Below the pieces are notes generated by a model. The model was given only the letters and a program-made list of their open reading frames with translations. It did no database searches and was not told the origin of the DNA. The position numbers and the translations under genes were made by a program. A stretch of 64,000 nt of DNA, from contig NZ_LT985361.1 of assembly GCF_900269665.1 (NCBI RefSeq), positions 3,254,670 through 3,318,669 of the forward strand. Direction: 5' to 3'. The DNA comes from Nocardia suismassiliense. Its GTDB lineage: Bacteria; Actinomycetota; Actinomycetes; Mycobacteriales; Mycobacteriaceae. Below are positions 51,335 through 59,859 of the stretch, piece by piece (the stretch's first letter is position 1; each line of letters opens with the position of its first letter).

Positions 51335-54300
51335 GTGCAGATCGGGATGCTTGGACCGCTCGAGATCCGAGAAGAAGACGGCGGATTGATCGAGATACCA
51401 GGTGCTCGGTTGCGGACGCTGGTGGTTGCCCTCGCGCTCGAACCCGGGCGTGTGGTCCCGAAAGCGACGCTGGTCGACTGGATTTGGGGCGAGCAGCTGC
51501 CCGCCGACGCGGCGAATTCCTTGCAGGCGTTGGTGTCCCGGCTGCGGCGGGTGCTGCCGGAGGGGGCGCTCGACGGGCAGGCGGGTGGCTATCGGCTGAC
51601 GGTGGAGCCGCGCGCTGTCGACGCGATCCGGTTCGAACAGCTGCTCGACCAGGCTCGCGGTGCTGAGGATGCGCACCAGGCCAAGCTGTTGCGGGAGGCC
51701 CTCGAGCTGTGGCGTGGTGCGCCGATGCAGGACGTCGGCGTGCAGGACAGCGGCGCGGCCGACGCGGTGGTGACGCGTCTGGAAGGGCTGCGCCTCGCCG
51801 CACTGGAGGACTGCTACGAAGCGGAGATCCGGCTCGGACGGGGTACCGAACTGGTCAATGAGCTGACCGAGCTGGTGGCCAGGTATCCGGTGCGAGAACG
51901 GCTCGTCGCCGCGCTGATGCGTGCCCTCGGTGCTGCGGGGCGTAGCAATGAGGCGCTGGTCGTGTACCAGCGGGCACGAGAAACCCTCGCCGACGAACTG
52001 GGCGTCGACCCGTCAGCGGAGCTCGCCGCGCTGCACGTCGCGTTGCTGCGCGGCGAGTTCGGCGCCGAGGACCACGACCGCAAGACGAACCTGCGGGCCG
52101 AGTTGACCACCTTCGTCGGCAAATACGGCGACGTCGCCGCGGTGCGCGAACTCGTTGCGCAACACCGGCTCACCACGTTGACCGGGCCGGGCGGCTCCGG
52201 AAAAACTCGGCTCGCCCTGGAAACCGCGCGGACACTGCTCGACGATCTGCCGGAAGGTGCCTGGTTGGTGGAGCTGGCGTCCGTCGGCGCGAATGGTGAT
52301 GTGGCGCAGTCGGCGCTCGCCGCACTCGGGCTCCGGGACGCGCTGCTCGGCGGCGCACCGGACGCGGAACCGATAGACCGGCTGATCGCCGCGCTCCGCG
52401 AGCGGGAAACGCTGTTGATCCTGGACAACTGCGAGCATGTGATCGAGTCCGCGGCGACGTTCGCCCATCGGATGCTCGGCGAGTGCCGCCGGTTGCGCAT
52501 TCTGGCGACGAGCCGGGAACCGCTCGGCATTACGGGTGAGGCGCTATGGCAGGTGGTGCCGCTGGCGTTGCCCGCCGAGGACGCGGACCCGGGTGTGATC
52601 GAGTCCTCGCCGGCGGTTCAGCTGCTGCGCGACCGGGCCGGCGCGGTGCGCACAGATCTTGCGGTCGACGCGAACGCACTGGAGACCATGGCGCGCGTCT
52701 GCCGCGCGCTGGACGGAATTCCCTTGGCCATCGAGCTGGCCGCGGCACGGTTGCGCACCATGTCGCTCGATCAGCTCGCCACCCGCCTCGACGATCGGTT
52801 CCGCCTGCTGACCGGCGGTAGCCGCACCGCGCTGCCGCACCATCGCACGTTGCGTGCGGTGGTCGACTGGAGCTGGGAGCTGCTCACCGACGCCGAACGG
52901 CTGGTGCTGCGCAGGCTCGCGGTGTTCGCCGGTGGCGCGAGTCTGGAAGCGGCCGAACAGGTTTGCGCGGGCGACGACGCGGTCGAGCGGTGGGAGGTGC
53001 TCGATCTGCTCACCGTGCTGACCGAGAAGTCGCTGCTGGTCGCCGCCGGGGACAGCGGTCCGCGCTATCGGATGCTCGACACGATCAAGCAGTACGCCGC
53101 GGACCGGCTGGTGGAGTCGGGGGAGGCGGACGCGGCGCGCCACGCGCATCTCGCGTACTTCACCGGGCTCGCCGACACAGCCGAGTCGCATCTGCGCCGT
53201 GCCGAGCAGTTGACGTGGCTCGCCACGCTCGAGGTCGAGCACGATAATCTCGCCGTCGCGATGCGGGGTGCGCTCGCGGCCGGTGACGCGGCCGGGGCGA
53301 TGCGGCTCGCGGCGGCGGCGGGCTGGTACTGGTGGCTCAGCGGGCACAAGGCCGAGGGTATGGAGCTGATCACCGCCGCCGCCGACCTGGCGGGCGAGGT
53401 GGACGATGCGACCCGGGCGATGGTGTACGCGCTGGTCGTGCACTTCATGAGCTCGGGGCCGAGTGACGATGGCCAGGTGGAGGAATGGATCCACAAGGCG
53501 TACCGATTCAGTCGGAACAGTCAGTCCCACAACCCGTTGCTGCGGTTCGTGGACGCGCTGGAACACATGCTGCAAGGGCCGGATGCGCTGCTGCCCGCGT
53601 TCGAGCCGCTGATCACCGATGACGATCCCTGGGTGCGGGCGCTGGCCCGGCTGCAACTGGGCAAGATGCGGATCGTGCTCGGTCAGCCGGGGCGGGAGGC
53701 GGACGTCTATCTGGAGACCGCGCTCGCCGAGTTCCGAGCCATCGGCGAGCGCTGGGGCATGTCGTTCGCGTTGACCGAGCTGGCGAATCGCGTCGCCATG
53801 CGCGGCGAATTCGCCGGTGCGTGTGCGCATCTCGACCAAGCGATCGCGGTGGTCACGGAGGTCGGCACGATCGAGGACGTGCTGTCGATGCGGGCGCGAC
53901 AGGCTCAGTTCTATTGGCTCCTAGGGGATGTGGCGGCGAGTGAGGCCGCGATGGTCGAGGCGCAGCGGTACGCGGATCAGTCCGCCTGGCCGAACGCACT
54001 GGCCGAACTCGCCTTGGCGCGAGCGGAGTTGGCCCGTTGGCGCGGCGACAGCGAGGAGGCGTACCGGCAAATCGACGCCGCGACAACGCTATTGGGCAGC
54101 GATGCGGAACGGGGTTATGTCCGCGCGCTGATCCGCGGCATGCGCGGCTACCTCGCGGACAGTCTCGACGACGCCCGCGAACATCACGCGGTGGCCTTCG
54201 ACGCGGCATCGGCTGCGGGATTCGCGCCGCTCATTGCCCAAATGCTCGTCGGCATAGCGGATTTGGCGCTGCGCCGCGAACAGGACGAGCAGGCGGCGCG

Positions 54301-54475
54301 GCTGCTCGCGGCGAGTGCCGCGGTGCGCGGGCTGCCTGATCATTCCCTACCCGATGTGGCTCGGATCGAGCAGACCGCACGACGTCGCCTCGGCGAAGCA
54401 CGCTTCACCGAGGCGACGGAGGATGGGGCACAAGCAGATTGGCGCGAACTGGTGGCAACTACGCTTGCTCGCTGA
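51335..54475 (+). CDS. AfsR/SARP-type regulator (BTAD, NB-ARC ATPase, TPR)
   Basis: A 1046-residue multidomain regulator. An OmpR-type winged helix (residues 1-90) is followed by BTAD (about 95-245). The STAND ATPase has Walker A GPGGSGKT at about residue 285 and Walker B LLILDNCEHV at about 361, and a long TPR/helical sensor region follows (about 600-1046). Such proteins activate target promoters by binding 11-bp-spaced heptamers. There is no ribosome site; CAGAAT six bases before the GTG suggests a leaderless start. It converges (17-base overlap) on an operon whose promoter has exactly such an array. Confidence 0.93.
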   Translation: MQIGMLGPLEIREEDGGLIEIPGARLRTLVVALALEPGRVVPKATLVDWIWGEQLPADAANSLQALVSRLRRVLPEGALDGQAGGYRLTVEPRAVDAIRFEQLLDQARGAEDAHQAKLLREALELWRGAPMQDVGVQDSGAADAVVTRLEGLRLAALEDCYEAEIRLGRGTELVNELTELVARYPVRERLVAALMRALGAAGRSNEALVVYQRARETLADELGVDPSAELAALHVALLRGEFGAEDHDRKTNLRAELTTFVGKYGDVAAVRELVAQHRLTTLTGPGGSGKTRLALETARTLLDDLPEGAWLVELASVGANGDVAQSALAALGLRDALLGGAPDAEPIDRLIAALRERETLLILDNCEHVIESAATFAHRMLGECRRLRILATSREPLGITGEALWQVVPLALPAEDADPGVIESSPAVQLLRDRAGAVRTDLAVDANALETMARVCRALDGIPLAIELAAARLRTMSLDQLATRLDDRFRLLTGGSRTALPHHRTLRAVVDWSWELLTDAERLVLRRLAVFAGGASLEAAEQVCAGDDAVERWEVLDLLTVLTEKSLLVAAGDSGPRYRMLDTIKQYAADRLVESGEADAARHAHLAYFTGLADTAESHLRRAEQLTWLATLEVEHDNLAVAMRGALAAGDAAGAMRLAAAAGWYWWLSGHKAEGMELITAAADLAGEVDDATRAMVYALVVHFMSSGPSDDGQVEEWIHKAYRFSRNSQSHNPLLRFVDALEHMLQGPDALLPAFEPLITDDDPWVRALARLQLGKMRIVLGQPGREADVYLETALAEFRAIGERWGMSFALTELANRVAMRGEFAGACAHLDQAIAVVTEVGTIEDVLSMRARQAQFYWLLGDVAASEAAMVEAQRYADQSAWPNALAELALARAELARWRGDSEEAYRQIDAATTLLGSDAERGYVRALIRGMRGYLADSLDDAREHHAVAFDAASAAGFAPLIAQMLVGIADLALRREQDEQAARLLAASAAVRGLPDHSLPDVARIEQTARRRLGEARFTEATEDGAQADWRELVATTLAR

Positions 54476-55568
54476 GGTCGGTCTGTCCGCCGCAGAACAC
54501 CTCCGCGACGAGTAGCTTTGTCGCTTCCTGGAAAGCCGCGGCCATGGACAGGTCGGGGTCGTCCACGTAGTTCAGCGCGGCGGTCAGGGTCGTGCTGCCG
54601 TCGGGCGTGCTGTACATCAGGGCTGCGTGGCCCGAGATGCCGCCGTTGTGCGTGATGACGGTGCCGCCGCAGCCGGTGTCCTGCACGAACACGCCCAGGC
54701 CATAGCCGACTTTGGGGTGCGGCGTGCACATCTCGGCCAGCAGCGGTGCAGGCAGAAGCTTGCCGGTAACCAGTGCGGAGATGAACGTCTGCAAGTCCCG
54801 GGTTGTCGAGATCATGTCACCGCCGCTGGAGATCCAGGACGGGTTCTGGCCGGTGACGTCGACGATCTGCTGCTCGCCGCCGTCCTCGTAGCGGTAGTAG
54901 GCGTGGGCGTGCGGTTCGGGGATCGCCGATTCGGTGGTCGGTGCCACGGTGTCGTGCAGGCCCAGCGGCCCGAGAATCAGCCGCTGCATCTCCTCGGCGT
55001 ACGGGCGGCCGCTGACCTTTTCGATCAGCAGCCTGGCCAGCACGTAGTTGGTGTTGGCGTAGCTCCAATCCGTCCCGGGTTCGAACCGGGCCGGCTTGGA
55101 CAAGGCCAGCCGCACCAGTTCCTCGGGCGGGTAGGTCTTGAAACGGTTGTCCACCCATTCCTTGCCGGACCAAGCGATCCCCGGCACGAACGTCCCGTCC
55201 TCGAGTAGCTCGCCGGTGAAGTTGAAGATTCCGCTGGTGTGCTGCAACAGCATTCGTACCGTGATCCGGGGGTCCAGCTCGAACTCCGGCAGGTAGTCGA
55301 CCACCGCGGTGTCGAGGTCGATCTTACCTTCGGCAACCAACTGGAGGACCAGGGTTGCGATGAAAGTCTTTGTGTTGCTGCCGATTCGGATGTGGCCGTT
55401 GGCCGGCGGCTGCGCGGTTCCGCCCAGTTCGCTCAGGCCCGCGCTGCCGAGCCACTCGCCCTGCTCGTCGTGCACGCGCAATTCGACACCGGTGAAACCG
55501 GAATCGGCCATCTGCTGGATGAGCTTCTGGAGTTCCGGACGATCCGGCGCGGTGGATGGGGTGTTCAT
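54459..55568 (-). CDS. Serine hydrolase, beta-lactamase/DD-peptidase family
   Basis: A 369-residue penicillin-binding-like enzyme with the motifs SNTK (Ser64-Lys67), YAN in WSYANTNY (about residue 170) and HNGGISG (about 308). There is no signal peptide. It is probably an esterase or peptidase of the EstB/class C type. It is the second structural gene of an operon with the DUF4097 gene (50 bases between) and overlaps the end of the convergent SARP gene by 17 bases. Confidence 0.9.
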   Translation of the reverse strand: MNTPSTAPDRPELQKLIQQMADSGFTGVELRVHDEQGEWLGSAGLSELGGTAQPPANGHIRIGSNTKTFIATLVLQLVAEGKIDLDTAVVDYLPEFELDPRITVRMLLQHTSGIFNFTGELLEDGTFVPGIAWSGKEWVDNRFKTYPPEELVRLALSKPARFEPGTDWSYANTNYVLARLLIEKVSGRPYAEEMQRLILGPLGLHDTVAPTTESAIPEPHAHAYYRYEDGGEQQIVDVTGQNPSWISSGGDMISTTRDLQTFISALVTGKLLPAPLLAEMCTPHPKVGYGLGVFVQDTGCGGTVITHNGGISGHAALMYSTPDGSTTLTAALNYVDDPDLSMAAAFQEATKLLVAEVFCGGQTDLSEQA

Positions 55569-55618
55569 GGTTCTGCTGCTCTCTCTGATGTCGTGCTCGG
55601 GTGGTTCAGGGTCGTTGG

Positions 55619-56254
55619 CTACGCGGCGTGGCGAATGGTGATGTTGCCGAAGGAGTTACGCGCGAACACCTGCACGGTTTCCGCCTTCTCCAGCTGCTGG
55701 ACCGGGCTCATGGCGTTCAGGACGCTGCCTTGCACTGCATTGGTTTCCAGCCGCACCGCGCTGCCCGGGTGGATGCCTACTTCCAGCTCGCCGAAGGACG
55801 TCTCCAGCCGCAGTACACCGCGCGCTGCTTCGCCGATGCGGATATCACCCTTGGCCACCGTGGCGGTCACCGAATCGCCGGGGCGTTCGACGGTGATATC
55901 GCCCGCGGCTACCGCCAGGTCGCACTCGCCGAGCTCGCCGGCGCCAAGCAGATGGCCCACTCCGGCGCTGGCTTTCAGCCGGGAGCCGGTGGGGACCTCG
56001 ATGGTGACCGTGATCGATGGGTTGCCGCCGAACGGGGTGTAGGTCCGCCACTGCTTCGGCGTTTTCACGGTCAGGGTGCCTGCGGTGAAATCGACCTGGG
56101 TTTGCTCGGCGGCGCGCACGTCGCCCTTCTTGGCCGGATCGGCCGGTCGGACCTCGACGACAGTGTCGGTGCGGTCGGAAGCTATGACGGTGACGTCGCC
56201 GCTCAGCACGTCGACGGTGATGGCGATGGGGGCGGGGGTCTGGAAGGTGGACAT
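55619..56254 (-). CDS. DUF4097 beta-helical protein
   Basis: A 211-residue protein made of repeated short beta strands (TVDVLSGDVTVIASDRTDT, LAVAAGDITVERPGDSVTAT, ATVAKGDIRIGEAARGVLRL), the DUF4097/LiaG-like fold. It has no signal peptide. The function of this family is not known; members sit near stress operons. AAAGGAG precedes the ATG by seven bases. It lies downstream of a SARP-type promoter and a 19-codon leader and upstream of the serine hydrolase. Confidence 0.88.
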   Translation of the reverse strand: MSTFQTPAPIAITVDVLSGDVTVIASDRTDTVVEVRPADPAKKGDVRAAEQTQVDFTAGTLTVKTPKQWRTYTPFGGNPSITVTIEVPTGSRLKASAGVGHLLGAGELGECDLAVAAGDITVERPGDSVTATVAKGDIRIGEAARGVLRLETSFGELEVGIHPGSAVRLETNAVQGSVLNAMSPVQQLEKAETVQVFARNSFGNITIRHAA

Positions 56255-56290
56255 GGTCGTACTCCTTTGGGTGGAACGGATTTCGCGGGA

Positions 56291-56350
56291 TCAGCTGGTG
56301 CACAGTGCCGAGGTGGGCTTGCGCTGTCCCTCGGTTGCTGTGCTGTTCAT
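56291..56350 (-). CDS. 19-residue leader peptide of the DUF4097 operon
   Basis: The ATG at 56350 lies six bases after the GACAGT -10 element and opens a 19-codon frame (MNSTATEGQRKPTSALCTS) that ends 36 bases before the DUF4097 gene. There is no ribosome site, so it would be read as a leaderless start. Its first residues match those of the GtrA gene behind the twin promoter ((M/V)NSTA, then G.RKP). It is too short for any independent functional call. Confidence 0.5.
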   Translation of the reverse strand: MNSTATEGQRKPTSALCTS

Positions 56351-56356
56351 GGGACT

Positions 56357-56412
56357 ACTGTCGCCAGTCCGGCTGATACCGACCTGACAGCGGTCTGACA
56401 CGTCTACTGACA
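56357..56412 (-). promoter_or_regulatory. SARP-type heptamer array, copy B (DUF4097 operon promoter)
   Basis: On the minus strand TGTCAGT (56412-56406), TGTCAGA (56400-56394), TGTCAGG (56389-56383), TATCAGC (56378-56372) and CTGGCGACAGT (56367-56357). Spacings are 12, 11, 11 and 11 bp, as in copy A. The -10 GACAGT (56362-56357) is six bases from the ATG at 56350. It may also affect the divergent monooxygenase gene. Confidence 0.78.
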
Positions 56413-56531
56413 TGGTGTTAGGCCAGGTCACGGCGGCATCCTGGTCCCGGATCGAGCCGTCCGCCCTGGACGGCAGCGCGGCGCAAGGGTTGTGCAAGGG
56501 GCATGCAATCGGACGCACGCAGAGTCGAGGC

Positions 56532-57713
56532 ATGACCGAAACATTCGATGCGCACTCGCACCGCCCGGAACGAGGAACCGCCACGCACACACCCGTCACG
56601 ATCATCGGCGCTGGACTCGGCGGACTCACACTGGCTCGCGTGCTGCACGTGCACGGCATTCCGGCCACCGTCTACGAGGCCGAGCCCTCGCCGACGGCGC
56701 GTGCGCAGGGCGGGCTGCTCGACATCCACGACTACAACGGGCAACTCGCCATCGCCGCAGCCGACCTGATGGACGAGTTCCGTGGTCTCATTCTCCCGGG
56801 CCGCCAAGCGATGCGGATCCTCGACCGCGACGGCACCGTCCTGCTCGACAAGGCCGACGACGGCACCGGTGGCCGTCCCGAGGTGCAGCGCGGCGAGCTG
56901 CGCGAGCTGTTACTCGACTCCTTACCCGCAGGCACCGTCCAGTGGGGCCACAAGGTCAGTGGTGTTCGCACTCTCGGCCAGGGCAGGCACGAGGTGAACT
57001 TCGCCGACGGCGGCACCATCGTCACCAACATGCTCGTCGGCGCCGACGGTGCGTGGTCACGCGTCCGCCCACTGCTGTCCACCGCCACACCCGAATACGT
57101 CGGCGAGTCGTTCGTCGAGACCTACCTCTTCGACGCCGACACCCGCCACCCCGCCGTGGCCGCAACGGTCGGCGGCGGATCGCTGATGGCGCCCGCACCC
57201 GGCCGACAGATCCACGCCCACCGAGAAAGAGGCGCGACGCTGCACGCCTATGTGGTGCTCGCCGAGACACTGGATTGGTTCGCCGGCATCGACTGGACCG
57301 ATACTGCCGCGGCCACCGCGCGGATCGCCGCGGAGTTCGACGGTTGGGCCCCGGAGCTCACCGCGCTGATCACCGACACCGACACGGCGCCGATCTGGCG
57401 CCCGAACTACGCGCTGCCACGCAACCACCGGTGGGACCGAGTGCCAGGAGCAACCCTGGTCGGAGACGCTGCCCACCTCGCCGCCCCCAACGGCGAAGGC
57501 GCCAACCTCGCCATGCTCGACGGTGCCGAACTCGGCAAGGCCCTCGCCGCGCACCCCGGCGACACCGAAGCTGCCCTGACCGAATACGAGCAGGCCATGT
57601 TCGCCCGCAGCACCGAGATCGCCACCGAGGCAGCCCAATTCTTCGAAGAACTCTTCGACGGCACAGCCGCGAGCTTGGTCGCCGTGTTCGCCGGACAAGA
57701 CCAGAACCGCTGA
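56532..57713 (+). CDS. FAD-dependent monooxygenase, TetX-like
   Basis: A 393-residue class A flavoprotein monooxygenase: VTIIGAGLGGLTLARVLHVH, a DG motif MLVGADGAWSRVRPLL and a GD motif ATLVGDAAHLAAPNGEGAN. It is a paralogue of the protein at 37,228-38,349 and shares long identical stretches (for example RAQGGLLDIH against RTQGGLLDIH). A 20-residue N-terminal extension precedes the FAD fold. The ATG at 56532 has GAGG one base upstream, a poor ribosome site, so the true start may differ. It is divergent from the DUF4097 operon. Confidence 0.88.
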   Translation: MTETFDAHSHRPERGTATHTPVTIIGAGLGGLTLARVLHVHGIPATVYEAEPSPTARAQGGLLDIHDYNGQLAIAAADLMDEFRGLILPGRQAMRILDRDGTVLLDKADDGTGGRPEVQRGELRELLLDSLPAGTVQWGHKVSGVRTLGQGRHEVNFADGGTIVTNMLVGADGAWSRVRPLLSTATPEYVGESFVETYLFDADTRHPAVAATVGGGSLMAPAPGRQIHAHRERGATLHAYVVLAETLDWFAGIDWTDTAAATARIAAEFDGWAPELTALITDTDTAPIWRPNYALPRNHRWDRVPGATLVGDAAHLAAPNGEGANLAMLDGAELGKALAAHPGDTEAALTEYEQAMFARSTEIATEAAQFFEELFDGTAASLVAVFAGQDQNR

Positions 57714-57755
57714 GTTCGAGTCGGCGTCGTCAGCAGCTCACGCGCACCAGGATGT

Positions 57756-58712
57756 TCATCCTGAAGTCGCGTGGGCTGCCGGCGCCTCGGTGCGGCTGGT
57801 GGATCGGGCCAGTGCGTCGTACATCCAGTTGTGTGCTTGTCCCACGGTGATACGGGTTTTCAGCAGCTGCTCGGTCAGCGCCCAGTATCGGTGAATCCGA
57901 TGGTCGGTGTGGGTGGCGTCGTTCATTAATTGCTCGCGGAACTGCGGGGAGTCCCGTTCGCCTCGCGCGCCGGCATGGGCGTTGACGAATCGATCGAGTG
58001 CATCGCCACCATGTGGCCGTACGTTTTCCGATACCAGTGCGGACACCTCCGCCATGGCCTCGCCTACTTCCGCGTACAGTCCTTGTCGATCGCGGATAAG
58101 CTCCGGCTGATTCCGCCAGAGTTGCTGTCGGACAGCATTGTTCAAGTCGGGTTCGGCGACAAGCGCGACCAGCTCGGCATACGCGACGACCTCCTCGACA
58201 GACGGATCCGCGGGCGGTTCAGGGACATTCCAGCCGACGAAGATGTCTACATCGCACCGACGTACCGGTGCGAGGACGCGCCGCCAGAACCGCTGGAGGC
58301 CCTCGTGCGCCGCACCACTGTCCTGCACGGTGGCCAGCAGCGCGAGTCGGTGGGCTCGCTGCGTAGGGGTGGCCGTCTCGACCGCCCGTAGTGACGCCCG
58401 CCGCCATGCCATGGACCTGAATTCGATATCCAGTCTCGCACTTTCGGCCGCGATGACCTCGGCTATCGACTGCTCTCGGTGCAGCACATCGGTGATCGAG
58501 CTCAGCCCGAAACCGAGCGCGCGCAAGCGCCGGACCAGCAGCAGTCGTTCAGTGGCGCTGTGCACGTCGAACATCCGATGCCCGCCTGCGCTGCGGTGCG
58601 ATTCCAGCATGCCTTCGTCGCAATAGAACCGGATCGTGCGCACCGCGAGCCCGGTGCGGCGCGCCAATTCTCCGATACTCACCAGCCCGTCGGCTTGTGT
58701 GCCGTCTGTCAC
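57756..58712 (-). CDS. MerR-family regulator
   Basis: About 318 residues. The N-terminal MerR HTH (VSIGELARRTGLAVRTIRFY, then CDEGMLESHRSAGGHRMF) is followed by a dimerisation helix and a long 200-residue C-terminal domain of unknown ligand. I take the GTG at 58712 because the alternative at 58730 lies inside the operator. It diverges from the acyl carrier protein gene, whose promoter has the long spacer typical of MerR control. Confidence 0.88.
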   Translation of the reverse strand: MTDGTQADGLVSIGELARRTGLAVRTIRFYCDEGMLESHRSAGGHRMFDVHSATERLLLVRRLRALGFGLSSITDVLHREQSIAEVIAAESARLDIEFRSMAWRRASLRAVETATPTQRAHRLALLATVQDSGAAHEGLQRFWRRVLAPVRRCDVDIFVGWNVPEPPADPSVEEVVAYAELVALVAEPDLNNAVRQQLWRNQPELIRDRQGLYAEVGEAMAEVSALVSENVRPHGGDALDRFVNAHAGARGERDSPQFREQLMNDATHTDHRIHRYWALTEQLLKTRITVGQAHNWMYDALARSTSRTEAPAAHATSG

Positions 58713-58718
58713 AACCTC

Positions 58719-58750
58719 TTGAACCTCCACCCCGGTGGAGCTCTTAGCGT
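58719..58750 (+). promoter_or_regulatory. MerR-type long-spacer promoter of the ACP gene
   Basis: TTGAAC (58719-58724) and TAGCGT (58745-58750) are 20 bases apart. The spacer holds the palindrome CTCCACC, 2 bases, GGTGGAG (58725-58740). Overlong spacers with such palindromes need MerR proteins to twist the DNA. Confidence 0.75.
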
Positions 58751-58843
58751 ACTGGCACTGCGCTCGACCCTCAGGAGGGAACCGCTGCCGTCGGGCGAGC
58801 GGCGTAGCGCAGCTATGTGCTCGTATCGAGGAGAAGGTGATTC

Positions 58844-59149
58844 GTGGCTACCACGCAGGAAGAAATCGTCGCAGGCATTGCGGAGATCGTCGAGGAGGTG
58901 ACCGGCATCGAGGCCGCCGAGGTGACGATCGAAAAGTCCTTTGTCGAGGACCTGGACATCGACTCGCTGTCACTGGTGGAGATCGCCGTGCAGCTGGAGG
59001 ACCGGTACGACGCCAAGATTCCCGACGAGGACATGGCGGGTCTTCGAACAGTCGGCGATGCGGTCGCCTACGTGCAGAAGATGGAGGCGGCGGAGCCGCG
59101 ACTCGCCGCGGAAATGGAGGCGCGGTTCAAAGAAGGACAGGAGAATTGA
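58844..59149 (+). CDS. Acyl carrier protein
   Basis: A 101-residue ACP with the phosphopantetheine site DLDIDSLSLVEI (Ser41) and the acidic helices of a type II or AcpM-like carrier. It also has a C-terminal extension (residues 80-101). It would hold acyl chains for fatty-acid or polyketide synthesis. No ketosynthase or acyltransferase is nearby, and it stands behind a MerR-controlled promoter. GAGGAGAAGG precedes the GTG. Confidence 0.93.
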   Translation: MATTQEEIVAGIAEIVEEVTGIEAAEVTIEKSFVEDLDIDSLSLVEIAVQLEDRYDAKIPDEDMAGLRTVGDAVAYVQKMEAAEPRLAAEMEARFKEGQEN

Positions 59150-59179
59150 GGCCGTTGCCCTCGTAGAGGAGGGACTTCG

Positions 59180-59623
59180 GTGATTGCTGATCCACAGTTG
59201 AATCCTGCGGCGGTCGAGCTCGGTAGCTTTTTTCCGCAGCCGCCGGACGCCGTGTGGCGGGCGTTGACGGAGCCGGATCTGCTGGAGCGGTGGCTGCTCA
59301 GACCGACCGGATTCGTCGCCTCGGTGGGAACACGCTTTCGATTCACCGCCTCGGGCGCATCGAACGATGAGATCGTCTGCGAGGTGCTGGCGGCCCGGAC
59401 GGGTGAACAGTTGACCTACAGCTGGCTGCATGCGCAGGCCGAGCAGCCCGCGCGGTGGATTGTCGATTGGACGATACGGCCCCAGGGGCGCGGCACCCGA
59501 CTTCTGTTGACGCAGACCGGTTTCGACATCGAAGACCGTCGGCAGAAGATGATTCGTAACGCCACGGAGCGAAGTTGGAAACGTCGCGTTCTGCCTCGAC
59601 TCGGTGCGGTAATTCACCACTGA
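59180..59623 (+). CDS. SRPBCC (AHSA1/START-like) protein
   Basis: A 147-residue SRPBCC-fold protein (FFPQPPDAVWRALTEPDLLE, ARWIVDWTIRPQGRGTRLLL). These bind hydrophobic ligands or act as cyclases. It follows the ACP gene by 30 bases with AGAGGAGGG before the GTG, so the two form an operon. A link between an ACP-bound product and this binding protein is possible but inferred only from position. Confidence 0.87.
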   Translation: MIADPQLNPAAVELGSFFPQPPDAVWRALTEPDLLERWLLRPTGFVASVGTRFRFTASGASNDEIVCEVLAARTGEQLTYSWLHAQAEQPARWIVDWTIRPQGRGTRLLLTQTGFDIEDRRQKMIRNATERSWKRRVLPRLGAVIHH

Positions 59624-59734
59624 CTGCGGAATAGTGCATCCGAGGGTCTTCCAGTCAACGCGAGTGTCGACCACCGCGGGGTGGCCGCTCATCCTGCGTC
59701 CGTAGCGGCGGTCTGGTTGGTCGGCTGATCAGAT

Positions 59735-59777
59735 GGAACTGGTGCTGGCATCGGTCGAGCTGACCAGCACCAGTTCC
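59735..59777. terminator. Bidirectional hairpin terminator (SRPBCC and repeat protein)
   Basis: Perfect 14-bp stem, GGAACTGGTGCTGG (59735-59748) with CCAGCACCAGTTCC (59764-59777), 15-base loop, between convergent genes. The flanking 240-base gap has no gene. Confidence 0.65.
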
Positions 59778-59859
59778 ACGTGATCGCTTGTCCAGGAACG
59801 TATTCGGATGTCTCTATCGGAGGCAGGTCAACTGCTTGGGGTGGGTAACGGCGGGATAT

